64,000 nt of DNA from assembly GCF_965363235.1 (NCBI RefSeq), contig NC_134844.1, positions 22,860,646-22,924,645 of the forward strand, written 5' to 3'. The notes under the pieces are model-generated. The model had not been told where the DNA came from. It worked only from the letters and a program-made list of their open reading frames with translations, and did no database searches. Positions 34,058-44,835 of the stretch are shown here, piece by piece; within the stretch, counting starts at the first letter, position 1; the number at the start of each line of letters is the position of its first letter. The stretch comes from Mytilus galloprovincialis (lineage: Eukaryota; Mollusca; Bivalvia; Mytilida; Mytilidae). The position numbers and the translations under genes were made by a program.

Positions 34058-36783
34058 CCTTTTGTAAAGTTAATTGGGATAAACTGGATAAAGATAAATA
34101 TCAAGAGTACATAGAAAGGGAATAGATGCATTAAAATTGGATCTTAACACCACTGATGGTATTAGCGATGCATTTTCTAACATAAATAACATAATTGATT
34201 CTGCTACCAAATCAGTAGCTCCTGCGCACAAGGCATTCAGGAAACGACCGAAGCTGAAAGTGATGAATGAGAATATAGACCACGCTATTAAAGCAAAGAA
34301 ACAAGCACATGCATTATGGAAATTTCAAGGAAGGCCAGCTGACCCTTGCAATGAACTAGTTATCAATAAAAAACCAAACAACTTATGAATTAAGAAAGCA
34401 GTGCAGGAATGAAATTGCTCAAAGGCGGATTAATGACAGAGAAGAAATAATTCAAGCTAGAGTCATGGATAAGAAACTATTCCATAAACTAATTAGTAGA
34501 CAAAGAGGCAAACTAGGCAAACTTATTGACGAACTACATGTAGATCAATCTAGTTACAGCGAAACAAACATCTTAGAAGGCTGGCGAATTCCCTTTTCAA
34601 ATCTAGCAAAAAAATCAAATACGTCGAAATTTGATATACAATATCTAGATACTGTCGACAGTGAATATGAGCACATAATTAAGATTTGTACCGATGAGAG
34701 AGAGCACAGTCCGGTTGCAATCAAAGAGCTAGATGAAGCTATACACAAGCTGAACAGAAATAAATCGGCAGATATCTTTGGTGTTACTGTGGAAAGTATT
34801 TTATATGGTGGATTAAAATTAAATAGTTCCTTACTTCAAATTATAATTGCAGCATTTAAAACCTGTATTATACCAGACATTCTTAAAGTTGGAATGCTAT
34901 CCCCTATATTCAAAAATAAAGGAAATATTTTAGACGCTAAAAACTATAGAGGAATAACCATCACTCCAACCGCATATCAAAATTATTGAAACCATACTAA
35001 AATTCCGTATTAATCCTCAAATTTTAGATCAACAAAACCCGCTTCAACGAGGATTTACCGAAAATTCTGCTCCACTTATTGCTACACTTATGATAGATGA
35101 ATTCGAAAGAGAGAACAAGGATCTAAAGAAAACAACTATCCTAGAAATGCTTGATGCAAAGTCTGCCTTTGATGTGGTTCGTCATTCCAACATGATACGG
35201 AAATTATACCATCTCGGACTATCGCAACAATCAATACTACTTATAGATAGTCTATATACAAATGCAACTACCAAAATTAAATGGAATGGACAGCTTTCAG
35301 AATCTAATATCGAACAAGGTGTACGACAAGGCGGAACCTTAAGCGCCGACTTATATAAAAAATATATAAACCAACTACTTAACCTTCTTGAAGATTCTAA
35401 CCTTGGCGGAAAAATTGGGTCTATATCATGCTGTGCCCCCACCTGTGCCGACGAAATAGCCTTAGTAAGCGATAATCCGTACAACCTACAAGCCATGGTC
35501 AATATCGCATCAGATTACAGCAAGCGTGAAGGGTACCATTTACAACCAACAAAGTGTCATCCTCCCTGTTAAAACACCAAACAGATTATTTGACGATATG
35601 GATCTCGATTTGAATGGTGAGCTGATGCCAGTAGTTGACAAAACCCCACATATTGGCATTCAGAGAGCTTTTAAAGATTCTGCATCTGCCACAATTGAGG
35701 AAAATCTTAAAAAAGCAAGGAGATCTCTATATAGCTTAATGGCATCTGGCCTACATAGCGAAAATGGATTAGATCCAGTTACAGCAATCAGTTAAGTTAA
35801 AACATATATCATTCCAGTTATGCTATACGGATTGGAGACATTACTTCCTAATGGGAAAAATCTGGATCTAATCAATAAGCAATACAAAAAGATGCTGAAG
35901 CAAATACTATCTTTGACTACAAATGTAGCAGATCCTGCTGTATATATCATATCAGGTCAACTACCGGCAGAGGCTGAAATTCATAAAAGGGCATTCACTT
36001 TGTTTGGCAATATATGTAGATCAGGCAATACATCAATGGAATGGAGAATTGCAGAGAGACAGCTTAGTATTAAAAATATGAATAGTATTAGTTGGTTCAT
36101 TGAGATAAAAAAAGCTTTGCCTGGAATATGACATTGATAATCCTTACAGTTTTATTATTACTCCATTATCCAAATTTTTGTGGAAAAAAATCATATCAAC
36201 AAAGGTTAATAGCTATTGGGAAAAACGCATTAACGATGAATCTAAGTTATATCCAACACTATCATATCTGGAAATGAGTTATAAGATAGGACAATGTCAT
36301 CCTATAGCAAGAACTGTAGATGCAAACATCAGAGATATTGAAAAGATACCAGTTCGATTAAAAATTGCAACTGGCACATACATTCTCCAAACAAATAGAG
36401 CCGCTTTTAATCAAAACAAAATAGATGTTGTCTGTATGCTATGCAAATGTAGTGAAGAGACACTTGCTCATTTTCTGCTAGGCTGTGCCCGGCTTGAATA
36501 TGTACGTAAAGATATTCTTGAAAAGATCACCAACACTTGTAGCTTGCTATTTGCTAAATATAATCTGGCTGTAGAAGTAGATCTTCTCACTGTCGTAGTG
36601 AATCCTTATGCCTACTGTATCACCTCGGCACATTTAGAGCTTACTAATGACATTAACATTCATTTAGAACCGCTGTGCAGACATATTATATACAGACTGT
36701 ACCATAAGCGATATGAATTATTGAACATTATGCCTAAGAAGAAGAATAGAAAATGCGGCATTAAATATAAGACATTTCAATAG
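34058..36783 (+). pseudogene. Degenerate non-LTR retrotransposon (reverse transcriptase to 3' end)
   Basis: One protein is read across six blocks. Key parts are KLNRNKSADIFGVTVESILY, RGITITP, AKSAFDVV (a variant of the usual K-A-F-D motif), GVRQGGTLSADLYKKYINQL, CADEIALVSD (the second catalytic Asp of the usual ADD is Glu here) and a C-terminal CMLCKCSEETLAHFLLGC zinc-knuckle-like motif. The frame is broken by 1-base shifts near 34370, 34975, 35553 and 36108, and by stops at 34137 (just upstream) and 35793. There is no endonuclease domain, so the copy is 5'-truncated. The 3' flank ends in AGATAGATGGATAGATA. It is not functional. Confidence 0.85.
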
Positions 36784-37086
36784 TGCTGTCAGATCACCTT
36801 ATGCAATTTATAAATATCTAAAATTCAATTTTACAATATAAATTTTAGATTTTAAATCATACACAAGTATTTTATGTGTGGATAAAGAACTTTTATCAGT
36901 GTAAATAATTCTTACGGATCTACTGTAAATATTGGTGGAGGATATTCAGTGTAACATTTCTTATATACCGTACTCCGGGTTCCAGGAGGTGTGCCTTAAT
37001 TGGCAGAAGATATATACAGATAGATGGATAGATATGGCAAGCCGTAAATCATTTATTAGTAATATTCATTTGGTAATTTTAACATG

Positions 37087-37633
37087 TTTAAAGTCATAAG
37101 AAACCTCAAATTAAAAAAAAATATGCATATGTTTTTTATAACTAAATGGATAGTTTTCATTATACAACTTATGTACATATACTTTTTTTGTGAGGAAAAT
37201 TCTTTATTTGTCCTCATTTAGAAGAAGTTTACTCATCAATTCGCCGACATATTTTCCGTATGCATAGTGGCCTGAGCGTAACCCTCCTCGTATAAATCCG
37301 GTGGTCGCAATACGCATGGATCTGTTATTAAAATAAACAATTATCCGATTGTACATGTTAAACACGTGCTCAATACCCATGCTTTTTGTTATTTGTTTAC
37401 TATAAGGTGACAATCGGTAAACTTCGGCTTCAAAACAAGGCATTTAATGAGCAGCCATATTTGTTAAATCATAACAGACAGAGAGAAAAAAAAATTGACG
37501 ATTAAACGATATATTAGCGTAAAAAATGAGAAATTCATGCACAGAGGACTAAGTTTATGATATATACATGCATTGGTTCAAGAATTGGATAAACATTATT
37601 TTTCACCACTCACTCGTTTCATATGACTTTAAA
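37087..37633. mobile_element. 547-bp TIR element carrying a small ORF
   Basis: TTTAAAGTCATAAGAAAC at 37087-37104 is mirrored with one mismatch by GTTTCATATGACTTTAAA ending at 37633. A partial copy lies at 31105-31245. The interior has an A-rich centre and the ORF described separately. Confidence 0.75.
37204..37443 (-). CDS. 79-codon ORF of unknown function inside a TIR element
   Basis: It starts MPCFEAEVYRLSPYSK and ends YGKYVGELMSKLLLNEDK. A short in-frame ATG-GCT-GCT-CAT-stop lies just upstream, so translation could start at either. The composition looks protein-like (charged ends, FNMYNRIIVYFNNRSMRIAT in the middle), but I recognise no domain, and no long hydrophobic helix is clear. Its position between terminal inverted repeats suggests captured gene sequence or chance. 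Confidence 0.3.
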   Translation of the reverse strand: MPCFEAEVYRLSPYSKQITKSMGIEHVFNMYNRIIVYFNNRSMRIATTGFIRGGLRSGHYAYGKYVGELMSKLLLNEDK

Positions 37634-37790
37634 AAATTACAGGATTTTTTTCAAAAAAGTTATTAAAAATTCTATTTTGTAATATCATAGACATATAATA
37701 CAAGACTTGTATTATCATGTCTCTGGAAATATCAATTACGTTTTTGTTTTATTAATGCATGATATTGTCATATTGATAAATAGGGAATAA

Positions 37791-37903
37791 CAGTGGCGGA
37801 TCTTAAATGAGGGGGGGGGGGGGCGCTAACTGCCCTTAGGGGAGCCCGCTTCAGTGATTCCCTATATAATCAACCAAACCCCCCCCCCCTGGATCCGCCT
37901 ATG
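37791..37903. mobile_element. GGATCC-ended MITE, copy 2
   Basis: Ends are CAGTGGCGGATCTTA (diverged) and TGGATCCGCCTATG, with a perfect 5-base duplication AATAA at 37786-37790 and 37904-37908. The interior shares GATTCCCTATATAATCAACC with the reverse strand of copy 1. Confidence 0.88.
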
Positions 37904-38376
37904 AATAAATCCCACAACGGCTTGACATATAAATGACTATCATCATATCATAGTGCAACCAAGGAAGTGTCTACTTTGGTGTAACAAGCAATGCCTGTAT
38001 GCGAGTATACAAATGATTTGAAGCCAGCCAAATTGGCTAACAATGCACTGTTGTGATATGATACGAAATATATGTTTTCATTATTGACAACAGAGACATA
38101 TAATACAATATTATAAGGTTAGTAAGACCAGAGACATATAATACAATTTTATGTCTCTGGTATTAAGTAACTGTTGTAATTGGTTTTGATGTCGTTGATT
38201 AGTTCATAGCGTTTACATAAATAAATAAATAAATAATTTGTTTATTAAAGTGTCACATATTGATTGCAATAAAAATAATTCATACACAATATACATACAT
38301 AATAAAACAACCAATATCCAGCCAAAAACTGACTTACGAGACACTATATGTTATACCAAATGCATATATATATATA

Positions 38377-39598
38377 GACGCAACGTCAGATATTGCTACC
38401 ATTTAGTGTAACAGAAAAATGACGTTAAATTGGAAACGCGCTTTATCTAATTCTTCCTGCTTTCTTTATTGGGTAAATGCAAAGTATAACACACAAGTAT
38501 AAATGCCTTGAGAATCCAATCCAATACGATTTTATAATTAACATAGGATATTAAATTTTACTGCTAGTAATTATGTGTTTTTGGAGGAATATTGCTGCAT
38601 TATATATTCAACCCGAGTATGATTTATTCAAGCAGTGAGTGATATACAATAGCTTATACTTTTGATCGTCTTATAGATGTGTATTTTTGTAATGTGTGCA
38701 TCATTTCGTTTTGTTGAAAGCTGGACATTTATATTTAGTGGCGGAAGGAACACGCGAATGCAGTTCATGTCGTCCCTATCATATTACGCTTGTGGCGACG
38801 TCAAATTATGATAACGGACAAACTTGCAAGACATTTTCATTAATCCGTATTTTTTAAAGATAACCCTGTAATCTTAAAGCTATTTGGTGTACCAAATTCA
38901 ACTTTAAAAGTACTTTTTATTGGTATAGTTTTCGAAGCCGAAAAATAATCTTCACAAATTCAAATCTCTGTTTTTTTGGCCGTAAAAATTTTGTGAAGGC
39001 ATGAAAGTTTAACTCGGACATTTCCGCAAGACATTGCAAATCTATTGTTTTGAATTGAATATGTAGCTCAATTTATTTTTCAATTCGAATTTTGGGAGCT
39101 AACACTTAGTACAAAACGATCGTGCTTACAATTAAATGAATTGTCTGTCAAAATTTTATTTTTGAACTGAAATGTTTCAAGTTTCCAAATTAAATTTTCG
39201 ATGGGACATTTCCGTACATCATATTCTTTTGAAAATATGTATGCAAATTTTAAATGGAGACAGCCATGTTAACCAATACTGAAAAATATCATGTCATAGA
39301 ATGTTCATGCAAAATTTCGAAGAGTTGCGTAAACATTTCGCGAATTGTTCGAGATTTATGTTTCGAGTTTGTTACATGGGACAACGCTAAGTAAACGTTT
39401 TTCGGATAATCTGTGTCTTCCTAAGCCTATGAATATTATATTTTTATTCTTTCTCTATCATAATGTGAAAATTTAAGAATCAATCTTTATTTTCATGTAT
39501 AATTTGAAATATTTATTTCAGCATTTCTATAAAAAAATTTCCCGTCAAATATTCACTGAACGCTATTTCGTGGTAGTAGCAATATCTAACGTTGCGTC
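38377..39598. mobile_element. 1.2-kb TIR element
   Basis: GACGCAACGTCAGATATTGC at 38377 is mirrored by GCAATATCTAACGTTGCGTC ending 39598 (one mismatch over 20 bases). The interior repeats CGGACATTTCCGCAAGACAT-like phrases (39015, 39205) and contains no long ORF. The tips resemble those at 15512 and 20026 in layout but not closely enough to join them. Confidence 0.75.
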
Positions 39599-39895
39599 AT
39601 ATTTACAGATTAAAATAGCGTAAAAAGAAAATATTAAAATAAATATACGTCTTTTCCACAAGTAAATAATCCTGAGCTTGAATCTCTAATAATTAGTTAT
39701 ATAAAACATAATATACTCATTTCACAAAAAATGATAAAAATTCTCATTTCCATTTATAATTGAATATCAGTTTATAAATCACATTGTCTAATAAATAAAA
39801 TAAAAATTTAACTATTTATAGAATATAAACTTTTAAAAATGTAAAACCCTTATATTTGTCTAAATTAGGCATAAAAAAGAAAAGAAGTTGGATCA

Positions 39896-42080
39896 TTATA
39901 AAAATAATTTTCTACGGATAAAAAATTTGTGTAGACTTTTACAAAAATAATGCTGGATTTCAGTGCCATTCATAATACTTAGAAATTTGTCATTAATGTT
40001 CATATTGTCAAAATTCGTAATGTGCTTAGAACATTCGTAAAATAAGTCATATCTTAGATCACTATACAAAGGACATTCCAGTAGGAAATGTTTTTCATCT
40101 TCAATGGCTCTAGAATCACACAATACACATAATCGTTCTTCTGTAGGCATAGGCGGCCTGGAGTCCCTACTTCAATTGCGAGCGGAAGAGAGCCTGAGCG
40201 GAAGAGGGCCATAGTTCGTCTTTCCATTCTAGAAATGTTTATTTTAACGTATGTTTCAGTTTTCACAGAGTCTTTGTACATACGAAATGTCCGAACCTTG
40301 TACCCATTTCGTGTGTTGTATCTGTCATTAAAAAGTTCTGTATACCATTCTATATTGTCAAGCTCGATAAGTTTATCACTGACCAATCGCATGGCACATT
40401 TTGTTGATATAGATAAGTCATTAACCGTATCTTTAACATGCAACCGATTAATGGTCTTTTCAACTTCGAAAGTCCATCCTTTTTTTCGACGTGAAATCCA
40501 CTTGAAGATTTTATATGATTTTCTCGTTTCATTAGTACGTGAAAGTCTGCACAAAAGTCGACAAAAGTGTATGCGTTGTTTAGTCCAACACGATGTCTAT
40601 CCCATGTCACCTCTTGTCGCGATATTTGATGTATGTTTACCGACAGAAAGAAAGTATTTACAAGCTCTGTTTTGGACGGCAGTGATACAACTGAACTCCT
40701 TCGTGCCCCAAATACCGCTTCCGTACATCAATATCGGTTCTACTGTAGAGGAGTATAGTTTGGTATATACTTTATGCGTCATACCTCCCGTCTCTACGAC
40801 TTTTGCAAATAACGTTCCTAACGCACGACTAGCAGCCTTTGACAATTCTTTTGCGTTTTTTAAAAAAGTCAAATGTTCATCAAACCAGACTCCAAGATAC
40901 TTGTAACTGTCACTATAATCGATTACTTTATCAGAACATTGGAATATAAAATCTGATTTGCTGCAGGATTGTGGTCGAAAATGAACAATCTTAGTCTTAT
41001 TAATGTTGATATACAATTTCCACTCTGAACACCAATCTGTCACCACATTTAGCATACTTTGCAAACTGTTCTCGTCGGGTGCTATCAATGCGATATCGTC
41101 TGCGTACAAGAGAATACTCAATTTGAAGTCATCTATATTTACGCCACAGTTAAGAGAGTTTATACGTTCAGTCAAATCGTTTATGTACAAAGAAAAAAGT
41201 GTGGGCGACAAAATACAGCCCTGTTTTACACCAGCCTCTACTTCGAACCACGGGATTAGATTGTCATTAACACGAACAGTACATCTTAAATAGTTATAAA
41301 GTGATTGAACGGCGGTTAAATATTTTCCTCGTACACCAGCCCTCTGTAGCTTGTACCACAATAAATAGTGTTCAACGGTGTCGAACGCCTTCCGCATGAC
41401 CACGAAACACACATAAGATGATTTCCTAGAATTTTTTCGGTCATTTAATACGGAGTGAAGCGAGTGTATATGTTCCTCACAGCTGCGACCACCTCTAAAT
41501 CCATTTTGCTCATCGCATAAAATATCATTTTGGTCAAGCCAAAGTCTTAAACGTTGATTTAATATGTAGCAATATATTTTGAACGGAACAGAAATCAGAG
41601 TTATTCCACGATAAAGGTTGTCTGTCGTCATCTGCTCCTGGCTTAAGTATCGGATTGATAATTCCACTGTTCCATTGAGAGGGTACCTTTCCTAAGTTGA
41701 AGCATCCGCTTATAATTTTAAAAAGTAAATCAATTGCTGCTTCATTTTTCAGGACCTCGGCAGGAATATCATCTATTCCTTTTGCTTTACGAAGTTTAGC
41801 ATGAATAACGGCTTATACGACTTCCTCTCTAGAAATTGATTCGTTTAAACATGTCACATCTATTTCCGTATTACATATTGTTGTGTCTAAATGCTCATTT
41901 ATATCTTCGTTACGTTTAAATAAAGTTTCAAAGTCATTCTTCCAGACGTTTAAAATATTGCTTTTGTCATTTGTCACATTCCCACAACTATCAACAACTG
42001 CTAATGGAATCGCTCGTTTCCTATCGTTCGCAATTCCGATTTTCCCGATCGACTTCCAAAAATACAGTACAATATATGAT
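39896..42080 (-). pseudogene. Degenerate non-LTR retrotransposon on the - strand
   Basis: The reverse transcriptase is read across several ORFs: an upstream block at 41813-42080 (KNDFETLFKR), then KLRKAKGIDDIPAEVLKNEA, and a 356-codon block at 40597-41667. That block has RGITLISVPFKIY, FVVMRKAFDTVEH, GVKQGCILSPTLFSLYINDL and LLYADDIALIAP, so the catalytic YADD is intact. The C-terminal blocks (40054-40554 and 39896-40150) end in a CVLCDSRAIEDEKHFLLEC zinc-knuckle-like motif. Breaks: TAA near 41815, a frameshift near 41640 and a stop with frame change near 40600. The 5' end is cut by the other retrotransposon inserted near 42075. Confidence 0.87.
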
Positions 42081-43567
42081 CGTAGGCAACAAATCAAACT
42101 TCAGGGAGTACTCAGCAGTTGGGCTGACATCCAGAAAGGGGTACCCCAAGGCTCAATCCTGGGCCCCCTATTATTTAACATTTTTATAAATGACATATTC
42201 TATTTTATTGAACATGGTACCCTATATAAGTATGCCGATGATAACACTTTGTCATTTGCAGACAAGAATTTTGAAAATTTATTTTGTACACTTGAAAGAG
42301 AAAGTGCTGTTTTAATTGACTGGTTAAGTTTTAATTGTATGCAGGCAAATCCTGACAAATTCCAAGCCATTGCAGTTGGAAATAAAACATTTGCTAAAAA
42401 GCCTGTTTTTAATATTCAGTCAGCAAAAATATCCTGTGATGAGATTGTCAAACTTTTAGGTATTGATATTGACTATCAACGTAATTTTAATCACCACATT
42501 AAAAATATTTGTTGTAAAGCATCCCAACAACTGAATGTTTTAAAGCGCATTGGCTGCTACCTTACTAAATTGAATAAATTGACCATTTTCCACACATTTA
42601 TTTTATCTAATTTTAATTTTTGTCCTTTGGCATGGCATTTTTGCAACAAAAATAACACCACCAAATTGGAAAAAAATCAGGAAAGGGCTATACGATTTAT
42701 TTATGAAGACTGTGTTAGTTCATATGATGAACTACTTTTACGAGCAAAGGTTCCATCACTGAAAATAAGACGTATGCGTAACATGGCTATTGAGTGTTTT
42801 AAAATTTGATATAAATTCTCACCACCATGCTTACATGATTTAGTTGTATTGAAAGATTGTACATATAATTTTAGATATTCTAATATTGTAGATATCAGGA
42901 GCGGATCCAGCCATTTTAAAAAGGGGGGTTCCTAACCCAGGACAAAGGGGGGGGGGGGGTTCCAATTACATGTCCCCATTCAAATGCTTTGATCGTCCAA
43001 AAAAAGGGGGGTTCCAACCACCGGAACCCCTCCCTCTGGATCCGCGCCTGTGATATACCTAGGGTCCGAACATCAACCTATGGTAAGAACTCTTTTAAAT
43101 ACACAGCTGCTGTTTTATGGAATGATCTACCTGATGATTTTAGAAAAATTGCTAATTTTAGTCAGTTCAAAAATATTTTAAAGTCATGGAATGGAAATGA
43201 CTGTAAGTGCACAGTTTGTGCAGACTTTTAGTTTATATATTATGCAAATTTATTTACCATCTAGATCATATCCCATTTTTAAAATTTTTATGCTATGCAT
43301 TTTTGCCAGTTTTTATGCCTAGTTTACACTTACTATGCCTTCAGCTTTAATACCTAGCTTATGTTTATATCCTGCTTTTAGTGCTTCGTTTTTGTGCTGT
43401 GAAATTTATTGCATGTGTATTATATTATGTGTTGTATTGTTATAAATGTTGTATTGTTAAAATGTCTCATATGTCGGTTAAAAGCTCATTAGAGCTCAGT
43501 TATGTTTGTCTATGTTTGTATACCTTGCCGACTCTAAATAAAGCTTATTTATTATTATTATTATTTA
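42070..43567 (+). pseudogene. 5'-truncated non-LTR retrotransposon inserted into the - strand one
   Basis: From about 42075 the + strand reads reverse transcriptase: DRRQQIKLQGVLSSWADIQK, GVPQGSILGPLLFNIFINDI, YADDNTLSFAD and LGIDIDYQRNFNHHI. A stop lies at 42807-42809, and the C-terminal part LWNDLPDDFRKIANFSQFKN continues to 43231. A GGATCC MITE at 42896-43051 splits the coding region. The 3' end AATAAAGCTTATTTATTATT with a TTA run (43536-43567) is a typical target-primed end. The apparent N-terminus of the ORF from 41883 to about 42065 is antisense to the host element and not part of this protein. Type: CR1/Jockey-like by motif style, not proven. Confidence 0.85.
42896..43051. mobile_element. 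GGATCC-ended MITE, copy 3, inside a retrotransposon ORF
   Basis: Ends CAGGAGCGGATCCAG and CTGGATCCGCGCCTG, flanked by GATAT at 42891-42895 and again at 43052-43056. Without it, the codons for VDI would run into PRVRTSTYGKNSF, so the insertion came after the retrotransposon. The interior has G runs and two GGGGGGTTCC segments, close to copy 4. Confidence 0.9.
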
Positions 43568-43632
43568 TGATTACAATATTACTAATCTATTGTGTGAATA
43601 CATGGCAACTCGGACGAAATTGCGATAATGTA

Positions 43633-44291
43633 GGACAGAAAGTCACAGAACAAAAAGTCATGGACAAAAAGTCACAGACAAAAAGTCACAAAAAGTCACA
43701 AAAAAAAACCCACACAATTCAGTTTTGAGATTATTGTTCTTTGAACAAAAACACTTATTTTGAAAATTTTTGTATTTTTCTTTAAAGTTTTATATATAAA
43801 GCAACTATGTAATTAAAATTTATTCAATAAATATCAATAATGATGAAATAATTGTTATGAAAACAAAATGTCAAAGTGGCTTGGTACCTAAATGGCTTCA
43901 GTTTCTCAATATTCACATTTAATACGTTTTCATTTATCAAGGTTTATGAGCAATTTCCTTAACTGAAAAATAAAATATATGGGGAAAAAGGGGGGGGGGT
44001 ATATGTAATTAAATTAAAATATTTCAATAAATATCAATAATGATGAAATAATTGTTATGAAAACAAAATGACAAAGTGGCTTGGTACCTAAATGGCTTCA
44101 TTTTCTCAATATTCACATTTAATACGTTTTCATTTATCAAAGTTTATGAGCAATTTCCTTAACTGAAAAATAAAATATAATGTAATTAAATTAAAATATT
44201 TCAGAATATATATAAAAAATTGTCAAAAAAATATATTTGTGACTTTTTGTTCTATCAAATTTGTGACTTTATGTCCTGTGACTTTCTGTCC
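43633..44291. mobile_element. TIR element with GACAAAAAGTCAC subrepeat arms
   Basis: A perfect 16-base terminal inverted repeat GGACAGAAAGTCACAG (43633-43648 and 44276-44291) is flanked by GTA on both sides. Each arm continues with two to four copies of GACAAAAAGTCAC-like units (left to 43710, right from 44238). The centre is a tandem duplication. It sits directly upstream of the Myb gene. Confidence 0.85.
43806..44190. repeat. Tandem duplication of ~196 bp
   Basis: ATATCAATAATGATGAAATA through CAAAGTGGCTTGGTACCTAA to TCCTTAACTGAAAAATAAAA occurs at about 43830-43978 and again at about 44027-44175 with only a few differences. A third start (AATTAAATTAAAATATTTCA) begins near 44183. Confidence 0.9.
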
Positions 44292-44394
44292 GTAGGAGTC
44301 TCAGGAAACCGAAGAAAGAGATGGAGGTTCCTATTTTATTTTTAGAAATATTCATTGTCCAATCAAATTTCAGATAGCATATCTGGATATTCCG

Positions 44395-44835
44395 ACCGCG
44401 CAATTTAACCGCCATTGATGTCATTTCTTCAGCTGTTTTTTTGAGTTTTTTTCCGTTTTTGTTTAATTCTTTGGTTCTAAAAAGCATTTATTTACACTGT
44501 TTTTGTGACAACCAAAAATGGCAGTTCCGATGAATTTTTGGATGTTCAATCGGCATGCTTGAATGGCTGGAAGACAGGTAATTTCAACAAATTGAAACAG
44601 AAATATTTCATGTTGTCATTTTGCTTATGTTGTTTTCTCTCTTCCATTTTTGCAATACATACATTTAATGCATAATGATAGAACAAAAGAATGCAATTGG
44701 TATTATACCGAAATCGGGGAAACAATGATCGAATAATGCGTCAACAGAAACGATAATAGAACCAAACATTTGACAGGTGCGACGTTGATTGATTACGTCA
44801 CAATGTAAACAATCGCACGTGCCATTCACGTGGAT
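44395..44835 (+). promoter_or_regulatory. Candidate Myb promoter and first-intron elements
   Basis: Upstream of the proposed start (44555) lies CCGCGCAATTTAACCGCC (44396-44413), which holds a Myb-type core TAACCG (44406-44411) and a GC-rich E2F-like GCGCAATTT. Just inside intron 1 are a CRE-like TTACGTCA (44793-44800) and two CACGTG E-boxes (44816-44821 and 44827-44832). E2F control of B-Myb genes is known in vertebrates. Here it is only a sequence resemblance; no TATA box is evident. Confidence 0.3.

Noticed and set aside
41883..42065. N-terminal 60 codons of the + strand ORF at 41883-42809
   Set aside because: They are antisense to the - strand retrotransposon and join the RT only by chance.
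44563..44577. Alternative Myb start ATG at 44563 (MAGRQ)
   Set aside because: Its phase would place a stop at the start of exon 2; the ATG at 44555 keeps the frame.
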